Source of the DNA: Streptomyces sp. NRRL S-31
GTDB taxonomy: Bacteria > Actinomycetota > Actinomycetes > Streptomycetales > Streptomycetaceae
Direction of reading: 5' to 3'
Length of the DNA stretch: 51,964 nucleotides
NCBI RefSeq assembly: GCF_000718775.1
Contig: NZ_JOCB01000051.1
Location: 1-51,964, forward strand
Made by a program: the position numbers and the translations under genes
Part shown: in pieces, positions 18,387 to 26,442 of the stretch
Position numbering within the stretch: position 1 is the first letter of the stretch
How the letters are laid out: each line of letters starts with the position of its first letter
Notes under the pieces: model-generated
The model's database searches: none
What the model saw: the letters and a program-made list of their open reading frames with translations, nothing else
Told to the model about the DNA's origin: nothing

Positions 18387-19595
18387 GTGACCGCTGCCGA
18401 AGAGCTCATCGCCGCCGCCGGCGCGCACTGCGCGCCCACCTACGACCCGCTGCCGGTGGTGATCGCCACCGGGGAGGGGGCCTGGCTGACGGACGTGGCG
18501 GGGCGGCGGTACCTGGACCTGCTGGCCGGTTACTCGGCACTCAACTTCGGGCACGGCAACCGGCGGCTGGCCGAGGCGGCCCGGCGGCAGCTGGACCGGG
18601 TGACGCTGACCTCCCGCGCGGTGCACCACGACCGCTTCGCCGCGTTCTGCGCCGAGCTGGCGGAGCTGTGCGGGATGGAGATGGTGCTGCCGGCGAACAC
18701 GGGCGCGGAGGCGGTGGAGGGCGCGGTGAAGACCGCCCGGAAGTGGGGCTACCGGGTGAAGGGGGTGCCCGCGGAGATGGCGAAGATCGTGGTGGCGGGC
18801 GGCAACTTCCACGGCCGTACGACCACGCTGATCAGCTTCTCGACGGACCCGGAGGCGCGGGCGGACTTCGGGCCGTACACGCCCGGCTTCCAGATCGTGC
18901 CGTACGGCGATCTGACCGCGATGCGGGCGGCGCTGACGGAGAACACGGTCGCCGTGCTGCTGGAGCCGGTGCAGGGCGAGTCCGGGGTGATCGTGCCGCC
19001 GGCCGGCTACCTGGCGGGGGTGCGGGAGCTGACGCGGGAGCGGAACGTGCTGTTCGTCGCCGACGAGGTCCAGTCGGGCCTCGGCCGCACCGGGCGGACC
19101 TTCGCCTGCGAGCACGAGGGCGTGGTGCCGGACGTGTACGTGCTGGGCAAGGCGCTGGGCGGCGGGATCGTGCCGGTGTCGGCGGTGGTGTCGAGCGCGG
19201 CGGTGCTCGGGGTGTTCCGGCCGGGCGAGCACGGGTCGACGTTCGGCGGGAATCCGCTGGCGTGCGCGGTGGCGCTGGAGGTGATCGCGATGCTGCGGAC
19301 CGGCGAGTACCAGGAACGGGCGGCCCGGCTGGGCGAGCGGCTGCACCGGCGGCTGGGCGAGCTGCGCGGCGCGGGCCGGGTGACGGCGGTGCGCGGGCGC
19401 GGGCTGTGGGCCGGGGTGGACGTCCCCCGGGCGGTGGGCACCGGGCGGGAGGTCTCCGAGCGGCTGCTGGCCCGCGGGGTCCTGGTCAAGGACACCCACG
19501 GGTCGACCGTCCGGATCGCTCCCCCGCTGGTGATCGGCGAGCGGGACCTGGACTGGGGACTGGAGCGGCTGGCGGAGGCGCTGTCCGGGGACTGA
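18387..19595 (+). CDS. rocD: Ornithine--oxo-acid aminotransferase
   Basis: The 402-residue PLP enzyme moves the delta-amino group of ornithine to 2-oxoglutarate, giving glutamate semialdehyde in arginine and ornithine catabolism. It shows LDLLAGYSALNFGHGN, the glycine-rich LPANTGAEAVEGAVKTARKW, the aspartate motif FVADEVQSGLGRTG and the PLP-lysine motif YVLGKALGGGIVPVS. The GTG at 18387 has GGGAGGG at good spacing; a longer frame to 18039 overlaps the glyA riboswitch and is not real. It is divergent from glyA, and no other arginine-pathway gene is adjacent. Confidence 0.93.
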   Translation: MTAAEELIAAAGAHCAPTYDPLPVVIATGEGAWLTDVAGRRYLDLLAGYSALNFGHGNRRLAEAARRQLDRVTLTSRAVHHDRFAAFCAELAELCGMEMVLPANTGAEAVEGAVKTARKWGYRVKGVPAEMAKIVVAGGNFHGRTTTLISFSTDPEARADFGPYTPGFQIVPYGDLTAMRAALTENTVAVLLEPVQGESGVIVPPAGYLAGVRELTRERNVLFVADEVQSGLGRTGRTFACEHEGVVPDVYVLGKALGGGIVPVSAVVSSAAVLGVFRPGEHGSTFGGNPLACAVALEVIAMLRTGEYQERAARLGERLHRRLGELRGAGRVTAVRGRGLWAGVDVPRAVGTGREVSERLLARGVLVKDTHGSTVRIAPPLVIGERDLDWGLERLAEALSGD

Positions 19596-19718
19596 TCAGC
19601 GCGGCGGGATGCCGGTGCCGTGCTCACCGGCGGGCCGGGGACACGCCGGCCGATCTCGTCGCCCGGCACGTCGTCGGCCGTCGTCACGGCCGGCCGCCGA
19701 GCGGTGCCCCGACGGCGG

Positions 19719-20903
19719 TCACAGGATCACGTGGGGCAGGAACCGGGCGTACTCGTCCGTGATCAGCCCGGTGGACTCCCGGATGCCGAGGCCGGCCGGT
19801 TCGTCCTGGACGACCCAGGCGCCCAGGACGACGTGGTTGCCGTCGAAGGCGGGCAGCGGGGCCAACCGCTGGTAGCAGCAGGGTTCGTCGCGCAGGACGG
19901 CGGGCGTCCCCGGCTCGTGCACGGTGACGCCCTCGCCCTCGCGGCCCAGGAGCGGCTTGGAGACGTAGCCGGCCGGGCCGGCCAGCTCGCGGGGGCCGTC
20001 CAGGTAGGCGGGGAGGAGGTTGGGGTGGCCGGGGTACAGCTCCCAGAGGACCGCCAGGAGGGCCTTGTTGCTCAGCAGCATCTTCCAGGCCGGTTCGATC
20101 CACAGGGTGCTGCCGGTGCCGCCGCCGTTGTCCAGGGTGTCCAGCACGTGCCCGCCGAAGGCGTCGGTGGTGAGCCACTCCCAGGGGTAGAGCTTGAAGA
20201 TGCCGCGGATGAACCGGAGCCGGTTGTCGACGAAGCGGCCGGAGAGGCCGTCCCAGCCGATCTCCTCCATGGCGAGCCAGTCGGTGGCCAGGCCGGCCTG
20301 TTCGGCGGTCTCCTTCAGATAGGCGACCGTCATCAGGTCCTCGCCGAGTTCGTCGACGGCGGAGTGCGCGAAGTGCAGCGGGCTCCCCGGAGGCAGCAGC
20401 GCGGCCTGGGAGCGCCAGGCGTCGACCAGCCGTTCGTGCAGGGAGTTCCACTGGTCGGCGCCGGGGAAACGATCCTCCATCCAGAACCACTGCGGGGAGG
20501 CCGCCTCCACCAGCGAGGTGGGCGTGTCGGCGTTGTACTCCAGGAGTTTCGCCGGTCCCGTGCCGTCGTAGCGCAGGTCGAAACGGCCGTACACGGACGG
20601 CAGTTCGGCACGGCGGTGCCATGCCTCGGTGACCGCGGCGGCCACCCGCGGGTCGGTGATGCCGAGGTCGGCGAGCCGGTCCTCGGCCACGATGTGCCCG
20701 GCCGCCTCGAGGCACATCCGGTGCAGCTCCCCGACGGTCTCCTCCAGCGCCTCGACCTCCTCCAGGGTGAAGGCGTAGTAAGCGCTCTCGTCCCAGTAGG
20801 GCCGCAGCGAGCCGTCGGGGTGGCGGGTGAGCGGGTAGACCAGGCCCTGGGCCTCGACGGTCCGCTGCCAGCCGGGGCGGGGGGTGATGGTACGGCGTTC
20901 CAT
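19719..20903 (-). CDS. Glutathionylspermidine synthase-like ATP-grasp ligase (YgiC/YjfC type)
   Basis: The 394-residue protein is the ATP-grasp synthetase domain alone, without the amidase domain of E. coli Gsp. Typical segments are KLLEYNADTPTSLVEAA near residue 120, LLSNKALLAVLWELYPGH, YVSKPLLGREGEGV near residue 315 and WVVQDEPAGLGIRES at the C-terminus. ATP-grasp enzymes join a carboxylate to an amine or thiol through an acyl phosphate. Actinobacteria use mycothiol rather than glutathione, so glutathionylspermidine is an unlikely product. It follows the glycine-rich lipoprotein gene by 12 bases in one operon, the same pairing as enterobacterial ygiB-ygiC, so the lipoprotein is a plausible substrate or partner (inference). 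Confidence 0.85.
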   Translation of the reverse strand: MERRTITPRPGWQRTVEAQGLVYPLTRHPDGSLRPYWDESAYYAFTLEEVEALEETVGELHRMCLEAAGHIVAEDRLADLGITDPRVAAAVTEAWHRRAELPSVYGRFDLRYDGTGPAKLLEYNADTPTSLVEAASPQWFWMEDRFPGADQWNSLHERLVDAWRSQAALLPPGSPLHFAHSAVDELGEDLMTVAYLKETAEQAGLATDWLAMEEIGWDGLSGRFVDNRLRFIRGIFKLYPWEWLTTDAFGGHVLDTLDNGGGTGSTLWIEPAWKMLLSNKALLAVLWELYPGHPNLLPAYLDGPRELAGPAGYVSKPLLGREGEGVTVHEPGTPAVLRDEPCCYQRLAPLPAFDGNHVVLGAWVVQDEPAGLGIRESTGLITDEYARFLPHVIL

Positions 20904-20915
20904 GTGCGTGCCCCG

Positions 20916-21350
20916 TCAGCCGCCGGAGCTGCCCTTGCCGCCGCCGAAGCCGCCCCGGTGGACCCCGCCGCCGTGGCTTCCGCCGCCGTTGCCGTCGCCG
21001 TACGACGAACCGCCGCTCGAACCGCCGCCCGAGCCGCCGCCGGGCTTGGTGAAGGAGCCGCCGTCGACCCAGCCGTCCTCCTCGTCGCCCTTGTAGTACC
21101 AGGCGGCGTCGGCCTTCCTCTTGGCGCCCTTCTTGACGGGCTTCTTCCGGCCGGTCGCGGACGTGGACGAGGCGGCCGCCTTGCAGTCCTTGTCGGAGAC
21201 GACCTTGTAGCCCTTGGAGAGGTCGTAGCTGTCGCGGTCGACGCAGCGCTTGTCCGGTTCGGACGAGCAGGCGGTGAGCGCGGCGGCCAGCACCCCCATC
21301 CCGCCGAGGACGACCGTGCCGGAGCGGAGCCGCCTCCGGGTGTGCGCCAT
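20916..21350 (-). CDS. Glycine-rich lipoprotein (YgiB/DUF1190-like), partner of the ATP-grasp enzyme
   Basis: The 144-residue protein begins with a lipoprotein signal (SGTVVLGGMGVLAAALTACSS) whose Cys would be lipidated. A short domain with two Cys (RCVDRDSYDLSKGYKVV, then SDKDCKAA) follows, then a basic linker, WYYKGDEEDGWVDGGSF, and a tail of about 45 residues made of Gly and Ser with His and Asn, ending near HRGGFGGGKGSSGG. A similar RGGFG motif occurs near the C-terminus of enterobacterial YgiB as I recall it. The ATG at 21350 has GGGGGGAA upstream. It is the first gene of the pair with the ATP-grasp ligase. Confidence 0.75.
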   Translation of the reverse strand: MAHTRRRLRSGTVVLGGMGVLAAALTACSSEPDKRCVDRDSYDLSKGYKVVSDKDCKAAASSTSATGRKKPVKKGAKRKADAAWYYKGDEEDGWVDGGSFTKPGGGSGGGSSGGSSYGDGNGGGSHGGGVHRGGFGGGKGSSGG

Positions 21351-21444
21351 GGTGTGTTCCCCCCGTCGGATGTGCGTTTCGGCGGTCAGCCTAGAGACCG
21401 GATCCGGCCACTGCACAGGGTGCCCCCACGATCTTCCGCTCCTC

Positions 21445-21450
21445 TAGAGT
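21445..21450 (+). promoter_or_regulatory. -10 box of a leaderless promoter for the DMT transporter gene
   Basis: TAGAGT (TAnnnT) ends six bases before the GTG at 21457, and no Shine-Dalgarno sequence is present. Confidence 0.55.
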
Positions 21451-21456
21451 CACTTC

Positions 21457-22296
21457 GTGTTGTTTGGAATGGTGTGCGCCCTCGGCGCGGCGGTCTGCTT
21501 CGGTACGGCGACGGTGCTCCAGGCCATGGCCGCGCGGGCGGCGGGCGCCGACGGGGGTGGCGGGGACGCGGCGCTGCTGCTGCGCGCGGTGCGGCAGTGG
21601 CGCTACCTCGCCGGTCTGGCGCTGGACGGAATGGGCTTCCTGCTCCAGGTCGCGGCCCTGCGCTCGGTGCCGATCTACGCGGTGGGCGCCGCGCTGGCGG
21701 CGAGCCTGGCCGTGACGGCGGTGGTCGCGGCGCGGCTGCTGCGAGTCCGGCTGACCGGGCCGGAGTGGGGCGCCGTGGGGGTGGTGTGCGCGGGGCTCGC
21801 CCTGCTGGGCCTGGCCTCGGGCACCGAGGGCGACCGGGAGGGGCCGGGCTGGCTGCGGTACGCGACGGTGGTGGCGGCGGCCGGTGTGCTGCTGCTCGGC
21901 GCGGCCGGCGGGCGGCTGTCCGGCCGGGCCCGGGCGCTGCTGCTCGGCCTCGGCGCCGGGTTCGGGTTCGGGGTGGTGGAGGTGTCGGTACGGCTCGTCG
22001 ACTCGCTGCGGCCGGCCGAGCTGCTGGCCGACCCGGCGGCCTATGCCCTGCTGCTCGGCGGCGGCGCCGCGTTCCTGCTGCTCACCTCGGCCCTCCAGCG
22101 GGGCTCGGTGACGACCGCCACGGCCGGCATGGTGATCGGCGAGACGGTCGGCCCGGCCGCGGTGGGCGTGATCTGGCTCGGCGACCGGACGAAGGAGGGG
22201 ATGGCCTGGGTGGCGGCGCTGGGATTCGCGGTGGCGGTGGCGGGGGCCCTGGCGCTGGCGCGGTTCGGGGAGGCACCGGCGGCCGAGGAGGGCTGA
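21457..22296 (+). CDS. DMT (EamA-like) family membrane transporter
   Basis: The 279-residue protein has nine or ten predicted membrane helices in two repeats, as in drug/metabolite transporters. The first begins LFGMVCALGAAVCFGTATVLQAMA, and SVPIYAVGAALAASLAVTAVVAA precedes a second half starting WLRYATVVAAAGVLLLG. ATAGMVIGETVGPAAVGVIWLGD resembles the end of an EamA domain. The substrate is unknown. It starts with GTG on a probable leaderless mRNA and is divergent from the lipoprotein/ATP-grasp pair, so a shared function is possible but unproven. The 72 bases to the convergent MocR gene hold no obvious feature. Confidence 0.8.
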   Translation: MLFGMVCALGAAVCFGTATVLQAMAARAAGADGGGGDAALLLRAVRQWRYLAGLALDGMGFLLQVAALRSVPIYAVGAALAASLAVTAVVAARLLRVRLTGPEWGAVGVVCAGLALLGLASGTEGDREGPGWLRYATVVAAAGVLLLGAAGGRLSGRARALLLGLGAGFGFGVVEVSVRLVDSLRPAELLADPAAYALLLGGGAAFLLLTSALQRGSVTTATAGMVIGETVGPAAVGVIWLGDRTKEGMAWVAALGFAVAVAGALALARFGEAPAAEEG

Positions 22297-22368
22297 CGGT
22301 ACGGCACGGCCCGCCTCGACGGTGGTGTGCCGCCGCGGTCGGTGACTGTCCCCCGTTGCCGGAGCCCC

Positions 22369-23769
22369 TCAGGGCAGCACCCGGCACAGCGCCTCGAGCG
22401 CACCCGCCCAGGCGCTGTCCGGCGGGGTGCCGTAGCCGACGACCAGCGCGTCCACGGGCTCGGTGACGGCCTCCGGGTGCCGGTGGAAGGCCAGACCGTG
22501 CAGGGCCAGGCCCTGCCAGACGGCGGCCCGCACCACCGACTGCTCCGTGCCGGGCGGCAGCCGCAGCAGTGCGTGCAGTCCGGCGGCGATCCCGGTGACC
22601 CGGACCCCGGGCGCGCGTTCGGCCACGGCGGCGGCGAGGGCGTCGCGGCGACGCCGGTAGCGCAGCCGGGCGGAGCGGACGTGCCGGTCGTACGCCCCGG
22701 ACGTGAGGAACTCCGCCAGCGTCAGCTGCTCCAGCGCCCCGACGGTGTCGAAGCGGCCCTTGGCCGCCGCCGCCTCCTCCGCCAGCGGCGGAGGCAGCAC
22801 CATCCAGCCCAGCCGCAGACCGGGAGCGAGCGACTTGCTGGCGGTGCCCAGGTAGACCACGCGGTCGGGGTCCAGGCCCTGCAACGCGCCGACCGGCTGG
22901 CGGTCGTAGCGGAACTCGCCGTCGTAGTCGTCCTCCAGGACCAGTCCGCCGGTCCGCCGCGCCCAGTCCACGACGGCGGCCCGCCGGTCCGGGTGCAGCG
23001 GCGTGCCCATGGGGAACTGGTGGGCGGGTGTGAGCAGCACCGCGCCCGCCTCGCCCGTCGCGCGGGGATCGGTCCCGAGGCCGTCGTACGGCAGGGCGGG
23101 CGTGGCGCAGCCCTCGGCCCGCAGCAGGGCCCGGTGGGCGTCCAGCCCGTACGACTCCACCGCCACCGTGCGCACCCCGCGGGCCCGCAGCACCCGGCCG
23201 AGGAGGGACAGGGCGTGCGAGAAGCCCGCGGTGATCACGATCGTGTCCGGGTCGGCGCGGACGCCCCGGGCACGGGCGAGGTAGCCGGCGAGGGCGGTGC
23301 GCAGTTCGGGGCGGCCCCGCGGGTCGCCGTAGCCGAGGGCGTCGAAGGGGGCGGTGGCCAGGGCGCGGCGGGCGGCCTTGAGCCACTCGGCGCGCGGGAA
23401 GGCGGCGAGGTCGGGGGTGCCGGGGACGAGGTCGTGGGCGGGGCGGGCGGGGGCCCGGCGGGGTGCCGGGCGGGTGCCGGCGGAGGGCGGGGTGCCGGTG
23501 GGCACGCCGGTGGCCACCCGGGTGCCGGAGCCCTGCCGGGCGCTGAGCCAGCCCTCCGCCACCAGGTCGGCGTAGGTCTCGGCGACGGTGTTGCGGGCGA
23601 TGCCGAGGTCGGCGGCGAGGGACCGGGAGGACGGCAGCCGGGTGCCGGGGGCGAGCCGGCCGGAGCGCACCGCGTCCCGCAGCGCGTCGGTCAGGCCCCG
23701 GCGCAGACCGCCGGAACCGCTCGGTTCGAGGTGCAGGTCGACGCCTGAAGTGGCCCGGGAACTCACCAT
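22369..23769 (-). CDS. MocR/PdxR family regulator (GntR helix-turn-helix fused to aminotransferase fold)
   Basis: The 466-residue regulator has a GntR-type winged helix at about residues 20-85 (RLPSSRSLAADLGIARNTVA, YADLVAEGWLSARQGSGT) and a class I aminotransferase-like domain from about residue 115. The PLP lysine lies in YLGTASKSLAPGLRLGWM near residue 300, and LVLEDDYDGEFRYDR is the usual aspartate segment. Such proteins sense PLP or amino-acid adducts and usually control a divergent gene. Here the divergent genes are two AhpD-like proteins and a PEP-mutase-family protein. A TATGGT box eight bases before the ATG suggests a leaderless transcript. Confidence 0.9.
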   Translation of the reverse strand: MVSSRATSGVDLHLEPSGSGGLRRGLTDALRDAVRSGRLAPGTRLPSSRSLAADLGIARNTVAETYADLVAEGWLSARQGSGTRVATGVPTGTPPSAGTRPAPRRAPARPAHDLVPGTPDLAAFPRAEWLKAARRALATAPFDALGYGDPRGRPELRTALAGYLARARGVRADPDTIVITAGFSHALSLLGRVLRARGVRTVAVESYGLDAHRALLRAEGCATPALPYDGLGTDPRATGEAGAVLLTPAHQFPMGTPLHPDRRAAVVDWARRTGGLVLEDDYDGEFRYDRQPVGALQGLDPDRVVYLGTASKSLAPGLRLGWMVLPPPLAEEAAAAKGRFDTVGALEQLTLAEFLTSGAYDRHVRSARLRYRRRRDALAAAVAERAPGVRVTGIAAGLHALLRLPPGTEQSVVRAAVWQGLALHGLAFHRHPEAVTEPVDALVVGYGTPPDSAWAGALEALCRVLP

Positions 23770-23809
23770 GGAAATGGACCATACCCCTGGGCTGCCCGGC
23801 TCCTAGGGT
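23765..23809. promoter_or_regulatory. Divergent leaderless promoters with a MocR operator candidate
   Basis: The 46-base gap holds two TAnnnT boxes. TATGGT (23778-23783, minus) lies 8 bases before the MocR ATG, and TAGGGT (23804-23809, plus) lies 6 bases before the AhpD-like ATG. ACCATGGAAATGGACCAT (about 23765-23782) contains two related ATGG/CCAT half-sites, covers the MocR start codon and -10 box, and is the natural autoregulatory operator. No ribosome site is present for either gene. Confidence 0.55.
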
Positions 23810-23815
23810 CGAGGC

Positions 23816-24316
23816 ATGAGCACCGCACAGGAAACCGTCGCGTACGCCGCCGAAGAAGCCCCGCGCCTGCGCTGGGCCGAGCACGCCCCCGAGGTCTACA
23901 AGGCGATGATCCGCCTGGACACCGCCGCCCGGCGGGGGCTGGACCCGAAGCTGTACGAGCTGGTGAAGATCCGCGCCTCGCAGCTCAACCACTGCGCGTT
24001 CTGCCTCGACATGCACAGCAAGGACGCCCTCGCGGCCGGTGAGAGCGTCGAGCGGATCGTGCAGCTCAGCGCGTGGCAGGAGTCCCGGCACTTCTACACC
24101 GCGAAGGAACTGGCGGCGATCGAGCTGACCGAGGCGATCACCGTGCTGACGGACGGCTTCGTGCCGGACGAGGTGTACGAGCGGGCCGCCGGGCAGTTCG
24201 AGGAGGCCGAGCTGGCCCAGCTGATCGCCGCGATCACGGTGATCAACGCCTGGAACCGGTTCGGCGTGACGACCCGGATGACGCCGGGCCACTACCGGCC
24301 GGGGCAGCACAAGTGA
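23816..24316 (+). CDS. Carboxymuconolactone decarboxylase / AhpD-like protein, copy 1
   Basis: The 166-residue all-helical protein carries the AhpD-type redox motif in SQLNHCAFCLDMHSKDA near residue 62, a CxxC pair followed by a conserved His. In AhpD this motif reduces peroxiredoxin, and many relatives are of unknown function. VINAWNRFGVTTRMTPGHYR is the usual C-terminus. Translation probably starts on a leaderless mRNA. Its stop overlaps the start of the second copy by four bases (GTGA), so the two are translationally coupled. The MocR regulator is divergent. Confidence 0.88.
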   Translation: MSTAQETVAYAAEEAPRLRWAEHAPEVYKAMIRLDTAARRGLDPKLYELVKIRASQLNHCAFCLDMHSKDALAAGESVERIVQLSAWQESRHFYTAKELAAIELTEAITVLTDGFVPDEVYERAAGQFEEAELAQLIAAITVINAWNRFGVTTRMTPGHYRPGQHK

Positions 24317-24756
24317 GCCGTACCCAGCTGCTGGACCCGGCGGTCGGCCGGGCGATGTCCGCGCTGAGCGCGGCGGCGAAGAAGGGCCTCGGCGACCCGG
24401 TCCTGGCCGAGCTGGTCATGGTCCGCGCCTCGCAGCTCAACCACTGCGCGTTCTGCCTCGACATGCATCTGCGCGTGGCCCGCGAGAACGGAGAGTCGGA
24501 GGACCGCCTCGGGCTCCTCGCCGCCTGGGAGGAGACCGAGGACCTCTACAGCGAGCGGGAGCGGGCCGCGCTGGCGCTGACCGAGGCGGTCACCGTCCTC
24601 ACCGACGGCTTCGTGCCCGACGCGGTGTACGAACGGGCCGCCGGTCACTTCACCGAGGCCGAACTCGCCCATCTCATCGGATTGATCACCGTCATCAACG
24701 GCTGGAACCGCCTGATGGTCAGCCGCCGCGTCGCACCGGGGGGTTACCGGCCGTGA
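24313..24756 (+). CDS. Carboxymuconolactone decarboxylase / AhpD-like protein, copy 2
   Basis: The 147-residue protein is a tandem paralogue of the gene before it, with the same SQLNHCAFCLDMH motif, TEAVTVLTDGFVPDAVYERAAGHF and a similar C-terminus. It lacks the first 20-25 residues of copy 1. The GTG start at 24313 lies within the previous stop region (GTGA), and its own stop overlaps the next gene in the same way. Two different AhpD-like chains in one operon could form a mixed oligomer (inference). Confidence 0.87.
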   Translation: MSRTQLLDPAVGRAMSALSAAAKKGLGDPVLAELVMVRASQLNHCAFCLDMHLRVARENGESEDRLGLLAAWEETEDLYSERERAALALTEAVTVLTDGFVPDAVYERAAGHFTEAELAHLIGLITVINGWNRLMVSRRVAPGGYRP

Positions 24757-25475
24757 GCCGAGTCGACGAGTTCCGCGCCCTGCACCGGGGGCGCGTCCAC
24801 GGCGAGCCGTTGGTGCTGCCCGGCCCCTGGGACGCGGCGAGCGCCCGGGTGTTGGAGGCCGCCGGGTTCCCGGCGCTGGCCACACCGAGCGCCGGGATCG
24901 CCGCGTCCCTCGGGTACGCGGACGGCGAGACCCCGGCCGACGAGATGTTCGCCGCCGTCGCCCGGATCGCCCGGGCCGTCAAGGTGCCGGTGTCGGCGGA
25001 CGTCGAGGGCGGGTACGGGCTCGCGCCGAAGGAGCTGGTGGAGCGGCTGCTGGAGGCCGGCGCCGTCGGCTGCAACCTGGAGGACTCCGCCGGGGGCGTC
25101 CTCAGGGACCCGCGCGAGCAGGCCGAGTTCCTCGCCGAGGTGCGGGCCGCCGCGGCCGGCCGGCTGTTCGTCAACGCCCGCGTCGACGTCTTCGTCCACG
25201 GCGACGGGAATCCCGAACGGGCCATCGAGCGGGCCGCGCTCTACGTGGCGGCGGGCGCGGACTGCGTGTACCCGATCCTCGCCCCCGCGGACGTGCTGCC
25301 GCTGCTGCGGTCCGGTATCCAGGGCCCGCTGAACGCGCTGGCCCGGCTGGACGGCGAGGGCCCCTCGCCCGCCGCGCTCGGCGGACTCGGGGCCACCCGT
25401 GTCACCTTCGGACCGGGCCTCCAGCGGCGGTCCGCCGCCGCGCTGCGGGAGATCGCCGCCCATCTGCGGGGCTGA
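24753..25475 (+). CDS. Isocitrate lyase / PEP mutase family protein
   Basis: The 240-residue protein has the ICL/PEPM barrel pattern: PWDAASARVLEAAGFPALATPS near residue 25, VSADVEGGYG near residue 75 for the metal-binding Asp, CNLEDSAGG near residue 110 and VNARVDVF near residue 145. The family breaks or rearranges C-C and C-P bonds of 2-oxo acids, as in phosphonopyruvate hydrolase, 2-methylisocitrate lyase and oxaloacetate hydrolase. The true substrate cannot be assigned; the KKCGH motif of isocitrate lyase is absent. It overlaps the second AhpD-like gene by four bases and ends six bases from the convergent ABC binding-protein gene. Confidence 0.88.
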   Translation: MSRVDEFRALHRGRVHGEPLVLPGPWDAASARVLEAAGFPALATPSAGIAASLGYADGETPADEMFAAVARIARAVKVPVSADVEGGYGLAPKELVERLLEAGAVGCNLEDSAGGVLRDPREQAEFLAEVRAAAAGRLFVNARVDVFVHGDGNPERAIERAALYVAAGADCVYPILAPADVLPLLRSGIQGPLNALARLDGEGPSPAALGGLGATRVTFGPGLQRRSAAALREIAAHLRG

Positions 25476-25481
25476 GCCCGG

Positions 25482-26441
25482 TCAGGACAGCCACCGCTTC
25501 CACACCTCGGGGTGGCTGTCCACCCACTTCTCCGCCGCCTCCTGCGGGCTGAGCTTCCGCTCGGCGATCAGCAGCGAGACCTCGTTCTGGTCCTCGGTCG
25601 TCCACCGGAACCTCTTCAGGAAGGCCGCCGCCTCGCCGCCGGACTTCGCGAAGTCGGCGTTGAGGTACTTGCGGAGCGGGGTGTGCGGGTAGGCGCAGGC
25701 GACCTTCGCCGCGTCCGCGTCGCAACCCTCCTTGTACGGGGGCAGCCTCACCTCCGTCATGGGCACCTTCTCGAACAGCCACTGGGGGGAGTACCAGTAC
25801 GTCAGGAAGGGCTTCCTCTCCTTGGCGAACTGCTTGATCTGGGTGATCTGCGCCGCCTCGGAGCCGGCGAAGACGACCTGGTAGTCCAGGCCCAGGTTCT
25901 TCACCAGCGCCTTGTCGTTGGTGACGTAGGACGGGGAGCCGTCCATCAGCTGGCCCTTGCCACCGCTCTCCGCGGTGCGGAACAGCGGGGCGTACTTGTC
26001 CAGGTTCCGCCAGTCCGTGATGTCGGGGTGCCGCTTCGCCAGGTACGTCGGCACGAACCAGCCGATGTGACCGGTGACCCCGAGACCGCCGCCGCGCGTG
26101 ACCGTCTTCTTGTCCTCGACGTACCGCTTCTCCTGCTCCGGGTGGCCCCAGTCCTCCAGGAGGGCGTCGACCCGGCCCTGGCTGAGCGCGTCCCAGGCGG
26201 GCACCTCGTCGACCTGGACGGTGTCGACGCGGTAGCCGAGCTTGTGCTCCAGGATGTACTGGGCGACGGCCGCGTCGGACTGCGCGCCCACCCAGGACTG
26301 CACGGACAGGGTGACCGTCCGCGCGCCCCGGGCGTTCGCGAACGGGCTGGCCTGCTTGGTCATGTCGGCGGCGCCGCAGCCGGTCAGCAGCGCGAGGGCG
26401 GACGCTCCCGCGGCCACCGTGAGGGTCGTACGGAATCGCAT
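25482..26441 (-). CDS. Glycine betaine/choline-type ABC transporter substrate-binding lipoprotein
   Basis: The 319-residue protein starts with a lipoprotein signal (TLTVAAGASALALLTGCGA) and has the ProX/OpuAC-type fold. QSWVGAQSDAAVAQYILEH, EDWGHPEQEKRYVEDKK and FLTYWYSPQWLFEKVPM are typical segments; the aromatic residues in such regions form the box that holds the quaternary amine. It would capture betaine or choline outside the membrane and hand it to the permease. It is the last gene of the leftward choline operon, two bases after the permease stop. Confidence 0.92.
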   Translation of the reverse strand: MRFRTTLTVAAGASALALLTGCGAADMTKQASPFANARGARTVTLSVQSWVGAQSDAAVAQYILEHKLGYRVDTVQVDEVPAWDALSQGRVDALLEDWGHPEQEKRYVEDKKTVTRGGGLGVTGHIGWFVPTYLAKRHPDITDWRNLDKYAPLFRTAESGGKGQLMDGSPSYVTNDKALVKNLGLDYQVVFAGSEAAQITQIKQFAKERKPFLTYWYSPQWLFEKVPMTEVRLPPYKEGCDADAAKVACAYPHTPLRKYLNADFAKSGGEAAAFLKRFRWTTEDQNEVSLLIAERKLSPQEAAEKWVDSHPEVWKRWLS

Positions 26442-26442
26442 G

